Origin: Rubrivivax sp.
GTDB taxonomy: Bacteria > Pseudomonadota > Gammaproteobacteria > Burkholderiales > Burkholderiaceae_C
NCBI GenBank assembly: GCA_027485165.1
Contig: JAIXRN010000017.1
Location: forward strand, 175,782 to 239,781
Length of the DNA stretch: 64,000 bases
Direction: 5' to 3'
The position numbers were made by a program, and so were the translations under genes. The notes under the pieces were generated by a model. The model saw only the letters and a list, made by a program, of their open reading frames with translations. It had not been told where the DNA came from and searched no databases. Positions 37,446-46,644 of the stretch are shown here, one piece after another (the stretch's first letter is position 1; each line of letters begins with the position of its first letter).

Positions 37446-38435
37446 TCAGGGAGCCTTCGGTGTCGATCTTTTGCGTCGCGCAGCCGGCTGGAGTGGGGGC
37501 GATGGGCTGGCCTCTAGCATCGCTGTCAGCCGTTCAAGTGTCTCGTGTAGCGCAGTGGTTTGGTCACGGGCGGCGCGCGCAGCGGCCTCCTGCGCTTGGG
37601 CTGCACCCTGGGCATCTTCGCGCAAGGTGCGTTCTACGACGAGGTCTGCCATGGCCGCAGCGAGCTGGCCCTGGAGCTGCAACTCCCTTGTGTGCGCCAG
37701 GTCCAGCTTGCGCCGGACTTCGTCGGTGGCTGTGACAGTTTCGCGTTTGGCAGCATCGGCCTTGGCGGCCCACCCCTCCGCCGCACGCTCGGCCTTTGCC
37801 CGGGCAGACCGCTCGCGCTCAAGTTCCATAGCGACCCGGCGATCCGCCGCGTCAGCTCGCTCAATTGCTGCAGCCAACTGCTGAGCAGCCTCGGCGCGCT
37901 GGGAGGCCAGCTCCGCCTCTAGCTGTTGAATACGCAGATGGCCGGCTGCCAAGGCAGCGCGAACCTCATCAACGCGCGCTCTTTCGGCGGCGTAGTTGCG
38001 TAGAGCCTCCTCAAGGGCGCCCGCATCGCGGCTCACTTTTTCCTCTGCACGCTGCGCTGCCAGCGCCGAGGCCTGAAGAGCGGCCTCCGCCCGCTGCGCA
38101 CGGGCCTCAAGCGCCTGTACACGCGCTTCGGCTTCGGCCACTCCCTGGGCAACGCGCTTGTCGATGTCTCGCCGGGCCTCGGCTTGTGCGGCCTCCCAGA
38201 CTTGCGAGGCGGCCGCATGCACGGGATCGGGCACGCCGCTGGGCGCGGCGAACGCGGCCGGATCCTGAATCCGTGCGCCAAGGCCCTTGAACCATGTGTC
38301 CAGGTGCGGGCCGACGGTGTTGGGCGAGCCGCGGCCCAGATGGTGGCGAACTCGTTCGATGGTTGGGCGTGAGCCGCTGACCAGGAGGGCGTCGCAGGCG
38401 GTGAAAACGTCGTTTTCGGTGATTCCTCGAGGCAT
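37446..38435 (-). CDS. KfrA-like DNA-binding coiled-coil protein
   Basis: 329 residues from ATG 38435, which has GCAGGAG 9-15 bases upstream. The N-terminal domain (ITENDVFTACDALLVSGSRP, VRHHLGRGSPNTVGPHLDTW) is the KfrA_N helix-turn-helix pattern of plasmid replication-region proteins. Residues about 90-310 form one long Ala/Glu/Arg-rich coiled coil, also as in KfrA. KfrA proteins autoregulate and form filaments on plasmids. Here it is divergent from an integrase, with an inverted repeat between. Confidence 0.85.
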   Translation of the reverse strand: MPRGITENDVFTACDALLVSGSRPTIERVRHHLGRGSPNTVGPHLDTWFKGLGARIQDPAAFAAPSGVPDPVHAAASQVWEAAQAEARRDIDKRVAQGVAEAEARVQALEARAQRAEAALQASALAAQRAEEKVSRDAGALEEALRNYAAERARVDEVRAALAAGHLRIQQLEAELASQRAEAAQQLAAAIERADAADRRVAMELERERSARAKAERAAEGWAAKADAAKRETVTATDEVRRKLDLAHTRELQLQGQLAAAMADLVVERTLREDAQGAAQAQEAAARAARDQTTALHETLERLTAMLEASPSPPLQPAARRKRSTPKAP

Positions 38436-38478
38436 CAGTTGGTCTCCTGCGTTTTGCGCATTGCGCCGCCCTACTCTA

Positions 38479-38505
38479 GTCACGATAATAGATACTTACC
38501 GTGAC
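38479..38505. promoter_or_regulatory. Inverted repeat between KfrA-like and integrase genes
   Basis: GTCACGATAA (38479-38488) and TTACCGTGAC (38496-38505) form 10-bp arms with one mismatch and a 7-base spacer. It lies 44 bases before the KfrA-like start and 61 before the integrase start in AT-rich sequence. Autoregulatory binding by the KfrA-like protein, which could also repress the integrase, is inferred from position. Confidence 0.55.
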
Positions 38506-38565
38506 CTATGGTCAATTTGCGTATCACATCATACATAGCATGTTTGCTACACAACAGAATTTAGG

Positions 38566-39669
38566 ATGATCAACCGCACGCAAAGGCTCGAATTGGCCCC
38601 GCTGGCCGCGAGATCCACCGACGTCGCGCCCCTGGATCCCGAGCAGCTCGGGCCGATGGCCGAGGACGCCGTCCGCGCGCTGGTTGCGGAGGGTGAGTCC
38701 GAAAACACCGTCCGCAGCTACCGAGCGGCGCTTCGGTACTGGGCCGCATGGTTCGGGATGCGCTATGCGAAGCCCATCGCCCTGCCCGTTCCTGTTCCGG
38801 CCGTCATCCAGTTCATCGTGGACCACGCCGAGCGCAAGACGCAGGCTGGACTAGGTTCAGAGCTACCTGAGTCGATCGACCTTGCTCTGGTCCAGGGCGG
38901 CTTCAAGACTGAGCTCGGCCCGCCTGCGCTGGCCACCATCACACACCGGCTGAGCGTCTTGTCGAAGGTGCATCAGCTCAACCAGGCTCAGAACCCCTGT
39001 CAGGACCCCAAAGTCCGCGAGTTGATCTCCAAGACTCGGCGCGCGTACGCCAAGCGCGGCGTTAGGCAGGACAAGAAAGCCGCGCTGACGAAGGAGCCAC
39101 TGGAAGCCCTTCTCGCCACCTGCGACGAGTCTCTCCGCGGTGTACGCGATCGCGCCCTCCTCCTCTTCGCGTGGTCCAGCGGCGGTAGGCGCAGATCCGA
39201 AGTCACCGACGCCACGATGGAGAACGTCCGCAAAGTGGGCGAGCGCGCCTACGTCTTCACCCTGCTCCGGACGAAGACCAATCAGTCGGGAAGCGAGAGG
39301 CAGGACAGCGCCAAACCTCTGGTCGGCAGGGCCACCGACGCGCTTGAGGCGTGGCTCAGTCGAAGCGGCATAACCGCCGGCCCGATCTTCCGGCGCATCC
39401 GGCGCGGCGACCGTGTTGCCGAGCCGCTCTCCCCTGCCGCTGTACGCGAAATCGTCAAGGCGCGAGCCGCGGCAGCGGGCTTGCCCGACGATTTCTCAGC
39501 GCACTCGGTCCGATCAGGCTTCGTCACAGAGGCAGCACGCCAAAACATTCCCATCGGCGAGACGATGGCGTTGACCGGCCACGCTTCCGTGGCCACGGTC
39601 GTTGGCTACTTTCGGACTGCTGCATCGCTCGAAAGCAAGGCTGCCCGCCTTCTGGGTGAGGACTCATAG
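38566..39669 (+). CDS. Tyrosine-type site-specific integrase
   Basis: 367 residues. The N-terminal core-binding domain (VAEGESENTVRSYRAALRYW) and catalytic domain are both present. Active-site residues are visible: Arg in FAWSSGGRRRSEVTDA, His-x-x-Arg in FSAHSVRSGFVTEAA, His in LTGHASVATVVGYFR with the Tyr nucleophile in VGYF. No frameshift is seen, so it is likely active. It sits directly upstream of jetA, 131 bases away, on the same strand. No tRNA target lies nearby in the window. Confidence 0.93.
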   Translation: MINRTQRLELAPLAARSTDVAPLDPEQLGPMAEDAVRALVAEGESENTVRSYRAALRYWAAWFGMRYAKPIALPVPVPAVIQFIVDHAERKTQAGLGSELPESIDLALVQGGFKTELGPPALATITHRLSVLSKVHQLNQAQNPCQDPKVRELISKTRRAYAKRGVRQDKKAALTKEPLEALLATCDESLRGVRDRALLLFAWSSGGRRRSEVTDATMENVRKVGERAYVFTLLRTKTNQSGSERQDSAKPLVGRATDALEAWLSRSGITAGPIFRRIRRGDRVAEPLSPAAVREIVKARAAAAGLPDDFSAHSVRSGFVTEAARQNIPIGETMALTGHASVATVVGYFRTAASLESKAARLLGEDS

Positions 39670-39800
39670 TCTTGGGGCAGATACAGCCTCGGCAGTCCTC
39701 TGGGTAGCTCGGATTCTGAGCGAGCGGTCAGGCACACTTTGGCGATCATGTCAGCAGCTATCGCTTCCGCCCGGCGCCTGCACCGCAGGGACAACGTTCG

Positions 39801-41264
39801 ATGAACGCCGTCCGGATCGCGGCATCTCTTCGCCTCCTGCGCGAGCAGCCGCAGTGGCAGTTACTGGCTGCGCTCAAGGCGGCACCCATCCTTGCGGTGT
39901 TGCGCGCCGTACTGTTCGAAGGCGACTCCGTGCTGGCGGGGTCAGTACTGACCGAGCGCATCGCCCGCGAGCTCGATGCTTTGCGCGAATCCGGCGAAGA
40001 GCTGCCGCAAACGGCCCAGGCCTATGTCGCTGACTGGCTGCGGCAAGGCTGGCTCGTACGGCGGCTGCCGGACGGCGCTTCCGAGGAAACCTATGAGCTC
40101 AGCGCGGACGCAGTGGCAGCGCTGCGCTATATCGGCTCGTTGCTTGCCCCCAAGACCTCGGCCACCGAGAGCCGGCTCGCCACCGTCATCGACCAGATCA
40201 CCAAGCTGGCCGAAGAAACCGACGCGCAGCCCGAGCGCCGGATTGCCAAACTGCAGGCAGAGCGTGATCGCATAGACCGCGAGATCGCCGCGCTGCGCGG
40301 GGGCGTCGTGCACACCCTGCCCCCCGACCGTGCCCTGGAACGTGCACGCGAAGTGATCCGCTTGGCCGACGAGCTGGCCGGTGACTTCCGGCGCGTACGG
40401 GATGACTTCGACCGGCTGAACCGCAGTCTGCGACAGAGCCTGGTCGAGAACGACGGCAGCCGTGGCGAGGTTCTGGAGCAACTGTTCGCCGGCATTGATG
40501 TGATCGGCCAGAGCGATGCCGGCCGAACCTTCGCTGCGTTCTGGCGCCTGCTGACCGACTCGCTGCAGTCGTCGGCGCTGTTCGACGCGCTGGAGGCGGT
40601 GATCGAGCGCCCGTTCGCCCGGCAGCTCACACCCCGCGATCGTCGCTTTCTGCTGGGGCTGACTGCGACCTTGATGAACGAAGGCGGGGGCGTCCACGAT
40701 GTCCTGCAAAACTTCGCGCGCAGCTTGAAGGCGTTCGTGCAGAGCCGCGAGTTCCGCGAACAGCGGCGCCTGCATGCGCTGCTCAAGGAAGCCACACAGG
40801 CGGCTTTGCAGGTCAAGGAGGCCGTGCGTCCGAACCAGATCCTGCCGTTCACGATGACACTCACCAGCAGCAGCGTCCGGTCGGCCTCGCAGTGGCAGTT
40901 GTACGACCCTGCTGAACGGGTGGCGGACGCCTCCATGGACGCAGAGGTGCCCAGCGAGCTCAGCCTGGAAGCTGTTGCCGCACTGGTGCGCCAGTCGGAA
41001 ATCGACTTCCGTACGCTGCGTGCGCACATCCGCGATGCCCTACAGAGATCCAGCCAGGTGTCAGTCGGTGACCTGCTGGCGGAGTTTCCGGCTGAGCAAG
41101 GGCTGGGCAGCGTGGTGGGCTATGTGGCGCTGGGCGCCCGGCATGGCGAGGTGACCATGGGCTCCGAGGACGTCAGTTGGGTCGGCGCGGACGACCAACG
41201 ACGCCGGGCGCGCGTGCCCGCCGTCTACTTCATTCGGGAGCGCTATGTCGAACTCGTGGATTGA
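39801..41264 (+). CDS. jetA: Wadjet type I JetA (DUF3375, MukF-like kleisin)
   Basis: 487 residues, ATG at 39801. The sequence has the DUF3375 layout: N-terminal winged helix (LREQPQWQLLAALKAAPILA), central helices (EETYELSADAVAALRYIGSL, RLATVIDQITKLAEETDAQP) and the C-terminal region QILPFTMTLTSSSVRSASQW. JetA is the kleisin of the SMC-like JetABC complex that extrudes plasmid DNA. Its end overlaps jetB by 20 bases. Confidence 0.92.
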   Translation: MNAVRIAASLRLLREQPQWQLLAALKAAPILAVLRAVLFEGDSVLAGSVLTERIARELDALRESGEELPQTAQAYVADWLRQGWLVRRLPDGASEETYELSADAVAALRYIGSLLAPKTSATESRLATVIDQITKLAEETDAQPERRIAKLQAERDRIDREIAALRGGVVHTLPPDRALERAREVIRLADELAGDFRRVRDDFDRLNRSLRQSLVENDGSRGEVLEQLFAGIDVIGQSDAGRTFAAFWRLLTDSLQSSALFDALEAVIERPFARQLTPRDRRFLLGLTATLMNEGGGVHDVLQNFARSLKAFVQSREFREQRRLHALLKEATQAALQVKEAVRPNQILPFTMTLTSSSVRSASQWQLYDPAERVADASMDAEVPSELSLEAVAALVRQSEIDFRTLRAHIRDALQRSSQVSVGDLLAEFPAEQGLGSVVGYVALGARHGEVTMGSEDVSWVGADDQRRRARVPAVYFIRERYVELVD

Positions 41265-41997
41265 CCCGGCGGACCCTTTGTCCGCGGCAGCATCGTCGGT
41301 CGAAGTTTCTGCTGAAACCTCCGCTGACACGGCCGTTCAGGGCGAGGTGTCGGTCAACGGCACCTTTGCCGGAGATACCGGCCAACTCCCGCTGGAGACG
41401 CGGCGGGTTCTGGTGCAACTGCTGCTGGGGCCATCGATAGATGCCACTCGGCAGCGTCTTCTGTGGCCAGTGCTGCTGCGTGACCAAGCCGTGCTGCGAT
41501 CCCGCCTGCACGACCTGTTTCTGGAACTGGTCGTCGACACCGACCAGCAGGTGGCCTTCACCCGCCAGGTAGTGGCCGAGGACATCGATGCCCCGGTGCT
41601 GCTGCGCAAGGCCCACCTCACTTTCCTGGAAACGGCGCTCGTGCTCTTCTTGCGGCAACGCCTAACTCAGGCCGACGCGGCGGGCGAGCGCGCCGTCGTG
41701 TCGTATGAGGACATGCAGGCCCACCTGGGCGTCTTCGAGCGTGTCGCCAATCCGGACGAGGCCCGCTTCGGCAGGCAGGTCGTTGGCGCGATCGAGAAAG
41801 TGAAGAAGCTCAGCCTCGTGCGCTTGCTGCCCGGCGGCCAGCAACGCTTCGAGGTGTCGCCGACTCTCAAGCTTTTGTTCCCGGCGGAGGCGATCCAGGC
41901 GCTCACGCAGACCTACCAAGCGCTTCTGAATGGTGGTGCGCAGCCATCCGCGGCGGTTGAGGCGGACGATGACGATCAGGAGGGCAGCGAGCCATGA
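41245..41997 (+). CDS. jetB: Wadjet type I JetB (DUF4194, MukE-like)
   Basis: 250 residues. The centre LLGPSIDATRQRLLWPVLLR and the C-terminal wing region VSYEDMQAHLGVFERVANPD, VKKLSLVRLLPGGQQRFEVS match DUF4194. The first 45 residues are a low-complexity acidic/Ser/Thr-rich leader (SAAASSVEVSAETSADTAVQ). It pairs with JetA and JetC. It overlaps jetC by 4 bases. Confidence 0.9.
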   Translation: MSNSWIDPADPLSAAASSVEVSAETSADTAVQGEVSVNGTFAGDTGQLPLETRRVLVQLLLGPSIDATRQRLLWPVLLRDQAVLRSRLHDLFLELVVDTDQQVAFTRQVVAEDIDAPVLLRKAHLTFLETALVLFLRQRLTQADAAGERAVVSYEDMQAHLGVFERVANPDEARFGRQVVGAIEKVKKLSLVRLLPGGQQRFEVSPTLKLLFPAEAIQALTQTYQALLNGGAQPSAAVEADDDDQEGSEP

Positions 41998-44900
41998 AGG
42001 ATTTGTTCGACGACGATCAGGTCGTCCCTGCATCCGGCTTGCCGCCCGAGACATCGACTGGGAACGCCGATGATCACAGCCACCAGTTCCGCCTGACCCG
42101 GCTGCAGACCTTCAACTGGGGCACCTTCAGCGGGCTTCTGGACATTTCAGTCCCTCCCGAGGGCTACTTGTTCGTCGGGCCGTCCGGCTCGGGTAAGTCC
42201 ACCCTGCTGGACGCACACGCCTGCCTGTTGACCCCGCCGAAGTGGGTGGACTTCAACGTCGCCGCGCGCGAAAGCGAACGCCAAGGCAAAGACCGCAGCC
42301 TGCTGACGTACGTGCGCGGTGCCTGGGCCCAGCAGAGCGGCGAAGGCCGCGAAGTGGTCTCGCAGGTCCTGCGGCCCGACACGACCTGGACCGCCATCGC
42401 CGAAACGTATGCCAACGGCGAAGGCCGTGTGGTCGTGCTGGCCCAGGTGCTGTGGGTGCGGGGCAAGTCGGCGCTTGCCACCGACGTCCAGCGACTCTAC
42501 CTGGTGGTGACAGAGGCGCTCGACATCACGACGCTGGAGTTCTTCCCCCGGCACGACTTCGACGTTCGCCGCTTCAAGCACGACCTTCCCCGCGCCTACG
42601 TCACCCGCGAATTCAGCGCTTACCAGGAGCGCTTCCGTGGTCAGCTGGGCATAGCCAGTGAGCGGGCATTGCGCCTGCTGCACAAGACGCAGTCGGCCAA
42701 GAACTTGGGCGACCTGAACACCTTCCTGCGCGACTTCATGCTCGACGCGCCGGAAACCTTCGAGGTGGCCGACCGGCTGGTGGCCGAGTTCGGCGAACTG
42801 CACGCCGCGCACCAGGCCGTGGTGGCCGCCCGCCGACAGATAGAAACCCTGCTGCCCGCGTCCGAAGCGTACGAAGAGCGCGAACGGTGCGGCCGCGACA
42901 AGAACCTGCTGGCGGAGGTGCAGACCGGACTGGACGGGTGGCGGGACGAGCAGCGCGAACGGCTCGTCAATGAACGTATCGCCGACTTGCGCGTAGATGC
43001 CGAGGGCGCAAAGCAGAAGGCCGCTGGCCTGGCGGAGTTGGCCGGCCAGGAGTTCGACAAGCTCACCGATCTGAAGCGTCGACGCCATGACAACGGCGGA
43101 CGAGTGATTGAAGACCTGCAGCGGCAGCTTGATGAGGCCGAGCGTGCCAAGCCCGAACGGCTACGCAAGCGTGAACTGGCGCGCGCTGCCTGTGAAGTCA
43201 TGGGGTGGGCCATGCCCGACGAGGTGGTGTGGTTCGTGCAACGCGCTGAGGCCGCGCGCGAGCACATCCGCAGGGCGACAGAGCGCGCTGACGAAGCCGA
43301 AACCCGTAAGGACGAGCTCAAGCGGAGCAAGGTCGAGGCCGAGAAGGCCTTCGCCGAGGTCGTTCGCGAAGTGCGTGCGATGGAGCGCCAAAGGTCGAAC
43401 ATCCCTTCGCGCCTGTTGGACCTGCGCTCGCGCATGGCACAGGCGCTGGGTCTGGCCGAGGAGCGCCTGCCGTTCGCGGGCGAAGTGCTGCAAGTGAAGG
43501 TCGACCAGGCGGCCTGGCAAGGCGCCATCGAGCGTGTGCTGGGTGGCTTTGCGCGATCCATCCTGGTGGACGACAAGCACTACGCCGCCGTCTCGTCTTG
43601 GCTCGAGGAGCAGAACACGGGCGAGCGCCTGTTCTACCACCGCATGCTGCCTCAGCAGGCGGGTAATCGGTCCCCAGGCGCCAACTCGCTGGTGCGCAAG
43701 CTGGATATCGCGCTGGGTCTGGACAAGGCCGTGGCCGACTGGCTTCGAGAGGAGCTTCGTGTGCACTTCGACTTCGAGTGCACCGAGACGATGCAGGCCT
43801 TCCGCGCCGCCCAGCGCGCCGTGACACGCCAGGGGCAGATCAAGCACAACAGCACGCGACACGAGAAGAACGACCGCCAGCGCATCGACGACCGCAGCCA
43901 ATGGGTGCTGGGCTTCGACAACCGAGACAAGCTGCAGCTGTATCAGCAGCGCGCGGCGGACCTGGGCGCCTCGGTGGCTGCCATCGACAAGGAACTGTCC
44001 GCCAGGCGAACAGAGGACGAGAAGCGCCGCAAGCAGGACGAGGCGTGCATCACGCTGCAGAACCTGAGCTGGAACGATGTCGACCTGGCTTCGCTCGTCA
44101 GCCAAGCCGCCGATCTGCGCGAACGGATCGCAACAGAGGTCGCCGCCAGGCCCGATCTGGAGGCCTTGAACCGCTGGATCGAACGCCAGGACGCCACGCA
44201 TCGCAAGGCAGTCGATGCCCACCTAAAGGCCGAGGCGCAGGCACGCGACGTCCAGACTCAGATCGGCAAACTCCAAGGAACGCTGGTTTCATTGCAGAAC
44301 CGTCCCGAGGTGGAACTGACGCCAACCCAGCGCACCGGCCTGGAGGATCGCCTCGCGCGCATCGGCCGCCCGCTGGAGCTGGAGGCTCTGGACGACATCG
44401 TGCGCCAAATGGAGCGCGCAATGTCCAAGGAGGAAAGGGATCTGGACCTGCACATGGCGGACCTGCGCAACGCCGTCGAGGCCCGCCTGGCCGAGTTCAA
44501 CCGGCTCTGGCCCGCCGAAGCCGGCGGCCTGGACCCGACGATGGCTGCGGCCCTGGATTACTTCGGCAAGCTGGCCCGCCTGCAGACCGACGGCCTGCCG
44601 CGCTACGAGCAACGCTTCATGCAACTGTTGCGCGAGCAGAGCGACCAGAACCTGACGCTGCTGTCCAGCAAGATCGACCAGGAGCGCAGCGCGATCCGCC
44701 AACGCATGGAACTGGTCAACGAGAGCTTGTTGACGGCGCCATTCAACCCAGGCACCCACCTCGTCATCGACACTCTGCCCCGCGAAGGCGACGAAGTCCG
44801 CCAGTTCAAGCAGACCCTGCGCGATGCGCTTAGCCACAGCCTGTCATCCCAAGGTGGGCAGACCGACGCCGCAGTCAGCGCTGCTGCCGAGCAGCGGTTT

Positions 44901-45464
44901 GCGCTGTTGAACCAGCTCGTGAAGCGGCTGGCCAGCCAGGAAACGGCCGACCGTCACTGGCGCGCGCTGGTGCTGGACGTGCGCCAACATGTCGAGTTCA
45001 TGGCGCGCGAGATGGACGACGAGACGGGTGCCGAGATCGAGGCTTACCGCAGCGGCGCTGGGAAGTCGGGCGGACAGCGGCAGAAGCTGACGTCCACCTG
45101 CCTGGCTGCTGCCTTGCGCTACCAGCTGGGTGGCCGCGACCGCGCACGGCCGGCGTTCGCCACCGTCGTGCTGGATGAGGCCTTCGACAAGGCTGACGCC
45201 GAGTTCACCCGCACAGCCATGAACATCTTCACCACCTTTGGCTTCCAGATGGTTGTGGCAACGCCCCTGAAGTCGGTGATGACCCTAGAGCCCTTCATCG
45301 GTGGCGCCTGCTACGTGCACAACACCGACCGCCGCAGTTCCAGCGTGCTGCGCATCGACTACGACCGGGAACACAGGCGCCTGGATCTGCCGCAGCAGCT
45401 GATGGCAGCGAAAACGCTGACAAAGGCGAGCGACACCGCCGATGCCGAAACTACTGCATCCTGA
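41994..45464 (+). CDS. jetC: Wadjet type I JetC (SMC/MukB-like ATPase)
   Basis: 1156 residues. Walker A GPSGSGKSTLLDA at about 62-74, long coiled coils through the middle, a hinge-like region around residues 480-560 (LPFAGEVLQVKVDQAAWQGA), ABC signature GKSGGQRQKLTS at about 1025 and Walker B FATVVLDEAFDKAD at about 1055. All motifs for ATP-driven loop extrusion are intact. It forms JetABC with the two previous proteins and ends within the first codons of jetD (23-base overlap). Confidence 0.95.
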   Translation: MKDLFDDDQVVPASGLPPETSTGNADDHSHQFRLTRLQTFNWGTFSGLLDISVPPEGYLFVGPSGSGKSTLLDAHACLLTPPKWVDFNVAARESERQGKDRSLLTYVRGAWAQQSGEGREVVSQVLRPDTTWTAIAETYANGEGRVVVLAQVLWVRGKSALATDVQRLYLVVTEALDITTLEFFPRHDFDVRRFKHDLPRAYVTREFSAYQERFRGQLGIASERALRLLHKTQSAKNLGDLNTFLRDFMLDAPETFEVADRLVAEFGELHAAHQAVVAARRQIETLLPASEAYEERERCGRDKNLLAEVQTGLDGWRDEQRERLVNERIADLRVDAEGAKQKAAGLAELAGQEFDKLTDLKRRRHDNGGRVIEDLQRQLDEAERAKPERLRKRELARAACEVMGWAMPDEVVWFVQRAEAAREHIRRATERADEAETRKDELKRSKVEAEKAFAEVVREVRAMERQRSNIPSRLLDLRSRMAQALGLAEERLPFAGEVLQVKVDQAAWQGAIERVLGGFARSILVDDKHYAAVSSWLEEQNTGERLFYHRMLPQQAGNRSPGANSLVRKLDIALGLDKAVADWLREELRVHFDFECTETMQAFRAAQRAVTRQGQIKHNSTRHEKNDRQRIDDRSQWVLGFDNRDKLQLYQQRAADLGASVAAIDKELSARRTEDEKRRKQDEACITLQNLSWNDVDLASLVSQAADLRERIATEVAARPDLEALNRWIERQDATHRKAVDAHLKAEAQARDVQTQIGKLQGTLVSLQNRPEVELTPTQRTGLEDRLARIGRPLELEALDDIVRQMERAMSKEERDLDLHMADLRNAVEARLAEFNRLWPAEAGGLDPTMAAALDYFGKLARLQTDGLPRYEQRFMQLLREQSDQNLTLLSSKIDQERSAIRQRMELVNESLLTAPFNPGTHLVIDTLPREGDEVRQFKQTLRDALSHSLSSQGGQTDAAVSAAAEQRFALLNQLVKRLASQETADRHWRALVLDVRQHVEFMAREMDDETGAEIEAYRSGAGKSGGQRQKLTSTCLAAALRYQLGGRDRARPAFATVVLDEAFDKADAEFTRTAMNIFTTFGFQMVVATPLKSVMTLEPFIGGACYVHNTDRRSSSVLRIDYDREHRRLDLPQQLMAAKTLTKASDTADAETTAS

Positions 45465-46629
45465 GGACGTCCGTGCCCGGTGCAAGCGGCAGTTCGCCCG
45501 CGAGCACTTAGCGTGGCTGGGTTCAACGACCGGCTTGGGCGAGGCGCAGGCGATCGCGCTGGGTACCCTTACACAGAACGAAGCGGCGGCAGACCCTGAG
45601 TCCGTACGTGCCTGGGCAGCAGCGTGGAGCGCCTGGGAGTCCAGCAGGCAACCGGGAGCTGTTACCTGGGAGACCCGGCAGTGGCCGCGCCTCGGCACAC
45701 AAAGGCTGCCTGCATCGTTGGTCATCAGTTCGCTGGAAGACATTGCAAAGCTCGCCGAGCAAGCTGGTCGCTGGCAGCGTGCTGCGGCTCGCCACCAGCT
45801 GCTGTCCCAGGTCTGCACCTGGCTACCGGGCCGCCCAGTGCCGCAGCGGCTGTTCGACGCGCTGGCCGATTACAACGACGTTGACTTCGAGCGCTTGCTG
45901 TCACTGATGCGTTGGCTATCCGAGCATCCTGCTTCGGGCCTGCAGTTGCGCCAGTTGCCCGTCGCAGGGCTGGACACGAAGTGGGTGGAGCAGCGCCGCG
46001 GTCTGATCATCGACCTGCTCCAGTGCCGGCCTTCGCTGCCAGCAGGCGATCAGGCTGGCCGCGACTTGCATACGCTACTCGGACTGGCCAAGCAACCCAC
46101 CCGCATGCGGGTGCGCCTTCTTGGCGACGATCTTCGGCGCCAGGTCGGTGGTCTTTGCGACATCGAAGCGCCGGTTGACGAGTTGGCCGGTCTGCCCATC
46201 GCACCCCGGCTGGCCTTCGTCGTTGAGAACCTCGAGAGTGGTTTGGCATTGCCGGCCGTTCCCGGTGCGGTTGCGCTGATGAAGCTGGGGCATGCAGTTA
46301 ACCTGCTGCGACTGCTGCCCTGGCTTCGTGCCTCCAGAGTCGTCGTGTGGGGCGACGTCGACACGCATGGCTTCGCGATTTTGGATCGTGTCCGCTCGGT
46401 GCTGCCGCAGGCGGAGTCGATCCTGATGGATCGCGACACACTGCTCGGCCATCAGGAGCTTTGGGTCGAAGAGCCTAAACCCTACGTCGGGCCGCCCCTG
46501 GACCGACTCAGCCAAACCGAACGAGTCGTATTCGACGGCCTAGTTGGCAGCGTTTGGGGCGTTGGCGTTCGCCTGGAACAAGAGCGGCTCCCCTGGCCTC
46601 TTGTCGTATCGGCGCTAGCAAATCTTTAG
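45442..46629 (+). CDS. jetD: Wadjet type I JetD (Toprim nuclease, DUF3322/DUF2220)
   Basis: 395 residues, ATG at 45442. The N-terminal DUF3322 region (REHLAWLGSTTGLGEAQAIA, YNDVDFERLLSLMRWLSEHP) binds the complex. The C-terminal Toprim-like DUF2220 holds acidic motifs FVVENLESGLALP (Glu about 260) and VVVWGDVDTHGFAIL (Asp pair about 303-305), the metal site that cuts plasmid DNA. The stop is 15 bases from the end of the convergent helicase gene. The four-gene operon is complete and undamaged. Confidence 0.93.
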   Translation: MPKLLHPEDVRARCKRQFAREHLAWLGSTTGLGEAQAIALGTLTQNEAAADPESVRAWAAAWSAWESSRQPGAVTWETRQWPRLGTQRLPASLVISSLEDIAKLAEQAGRWQRAAARHQLLSQVCTWLPGRPVPQRLFDALADYNDVDFERLLSLMRWLSEHPASGLQLRQLPVAGLDTKWVEQRRGLIIDLLQCRPSLPAGDQAGRDLHTLLGLAKQPTRMRVRLLGDDLRRQVGGLCDIEAPVDELAGLPIAPRLAFVVENLESGLALPAVPGAVALMKLGHAVNLLRLLPWLRASRVVVWGDVDTHGFAILDRVRSVLPQAESILMDRDTLLGHQELWVEEPKPYVGPPLDRLSQTERVVFDGLVGSVWGVGVRLEQERLPWPLVVSALANL

Positions 46630-46644
46630 TCAGCTCCACTCAGG

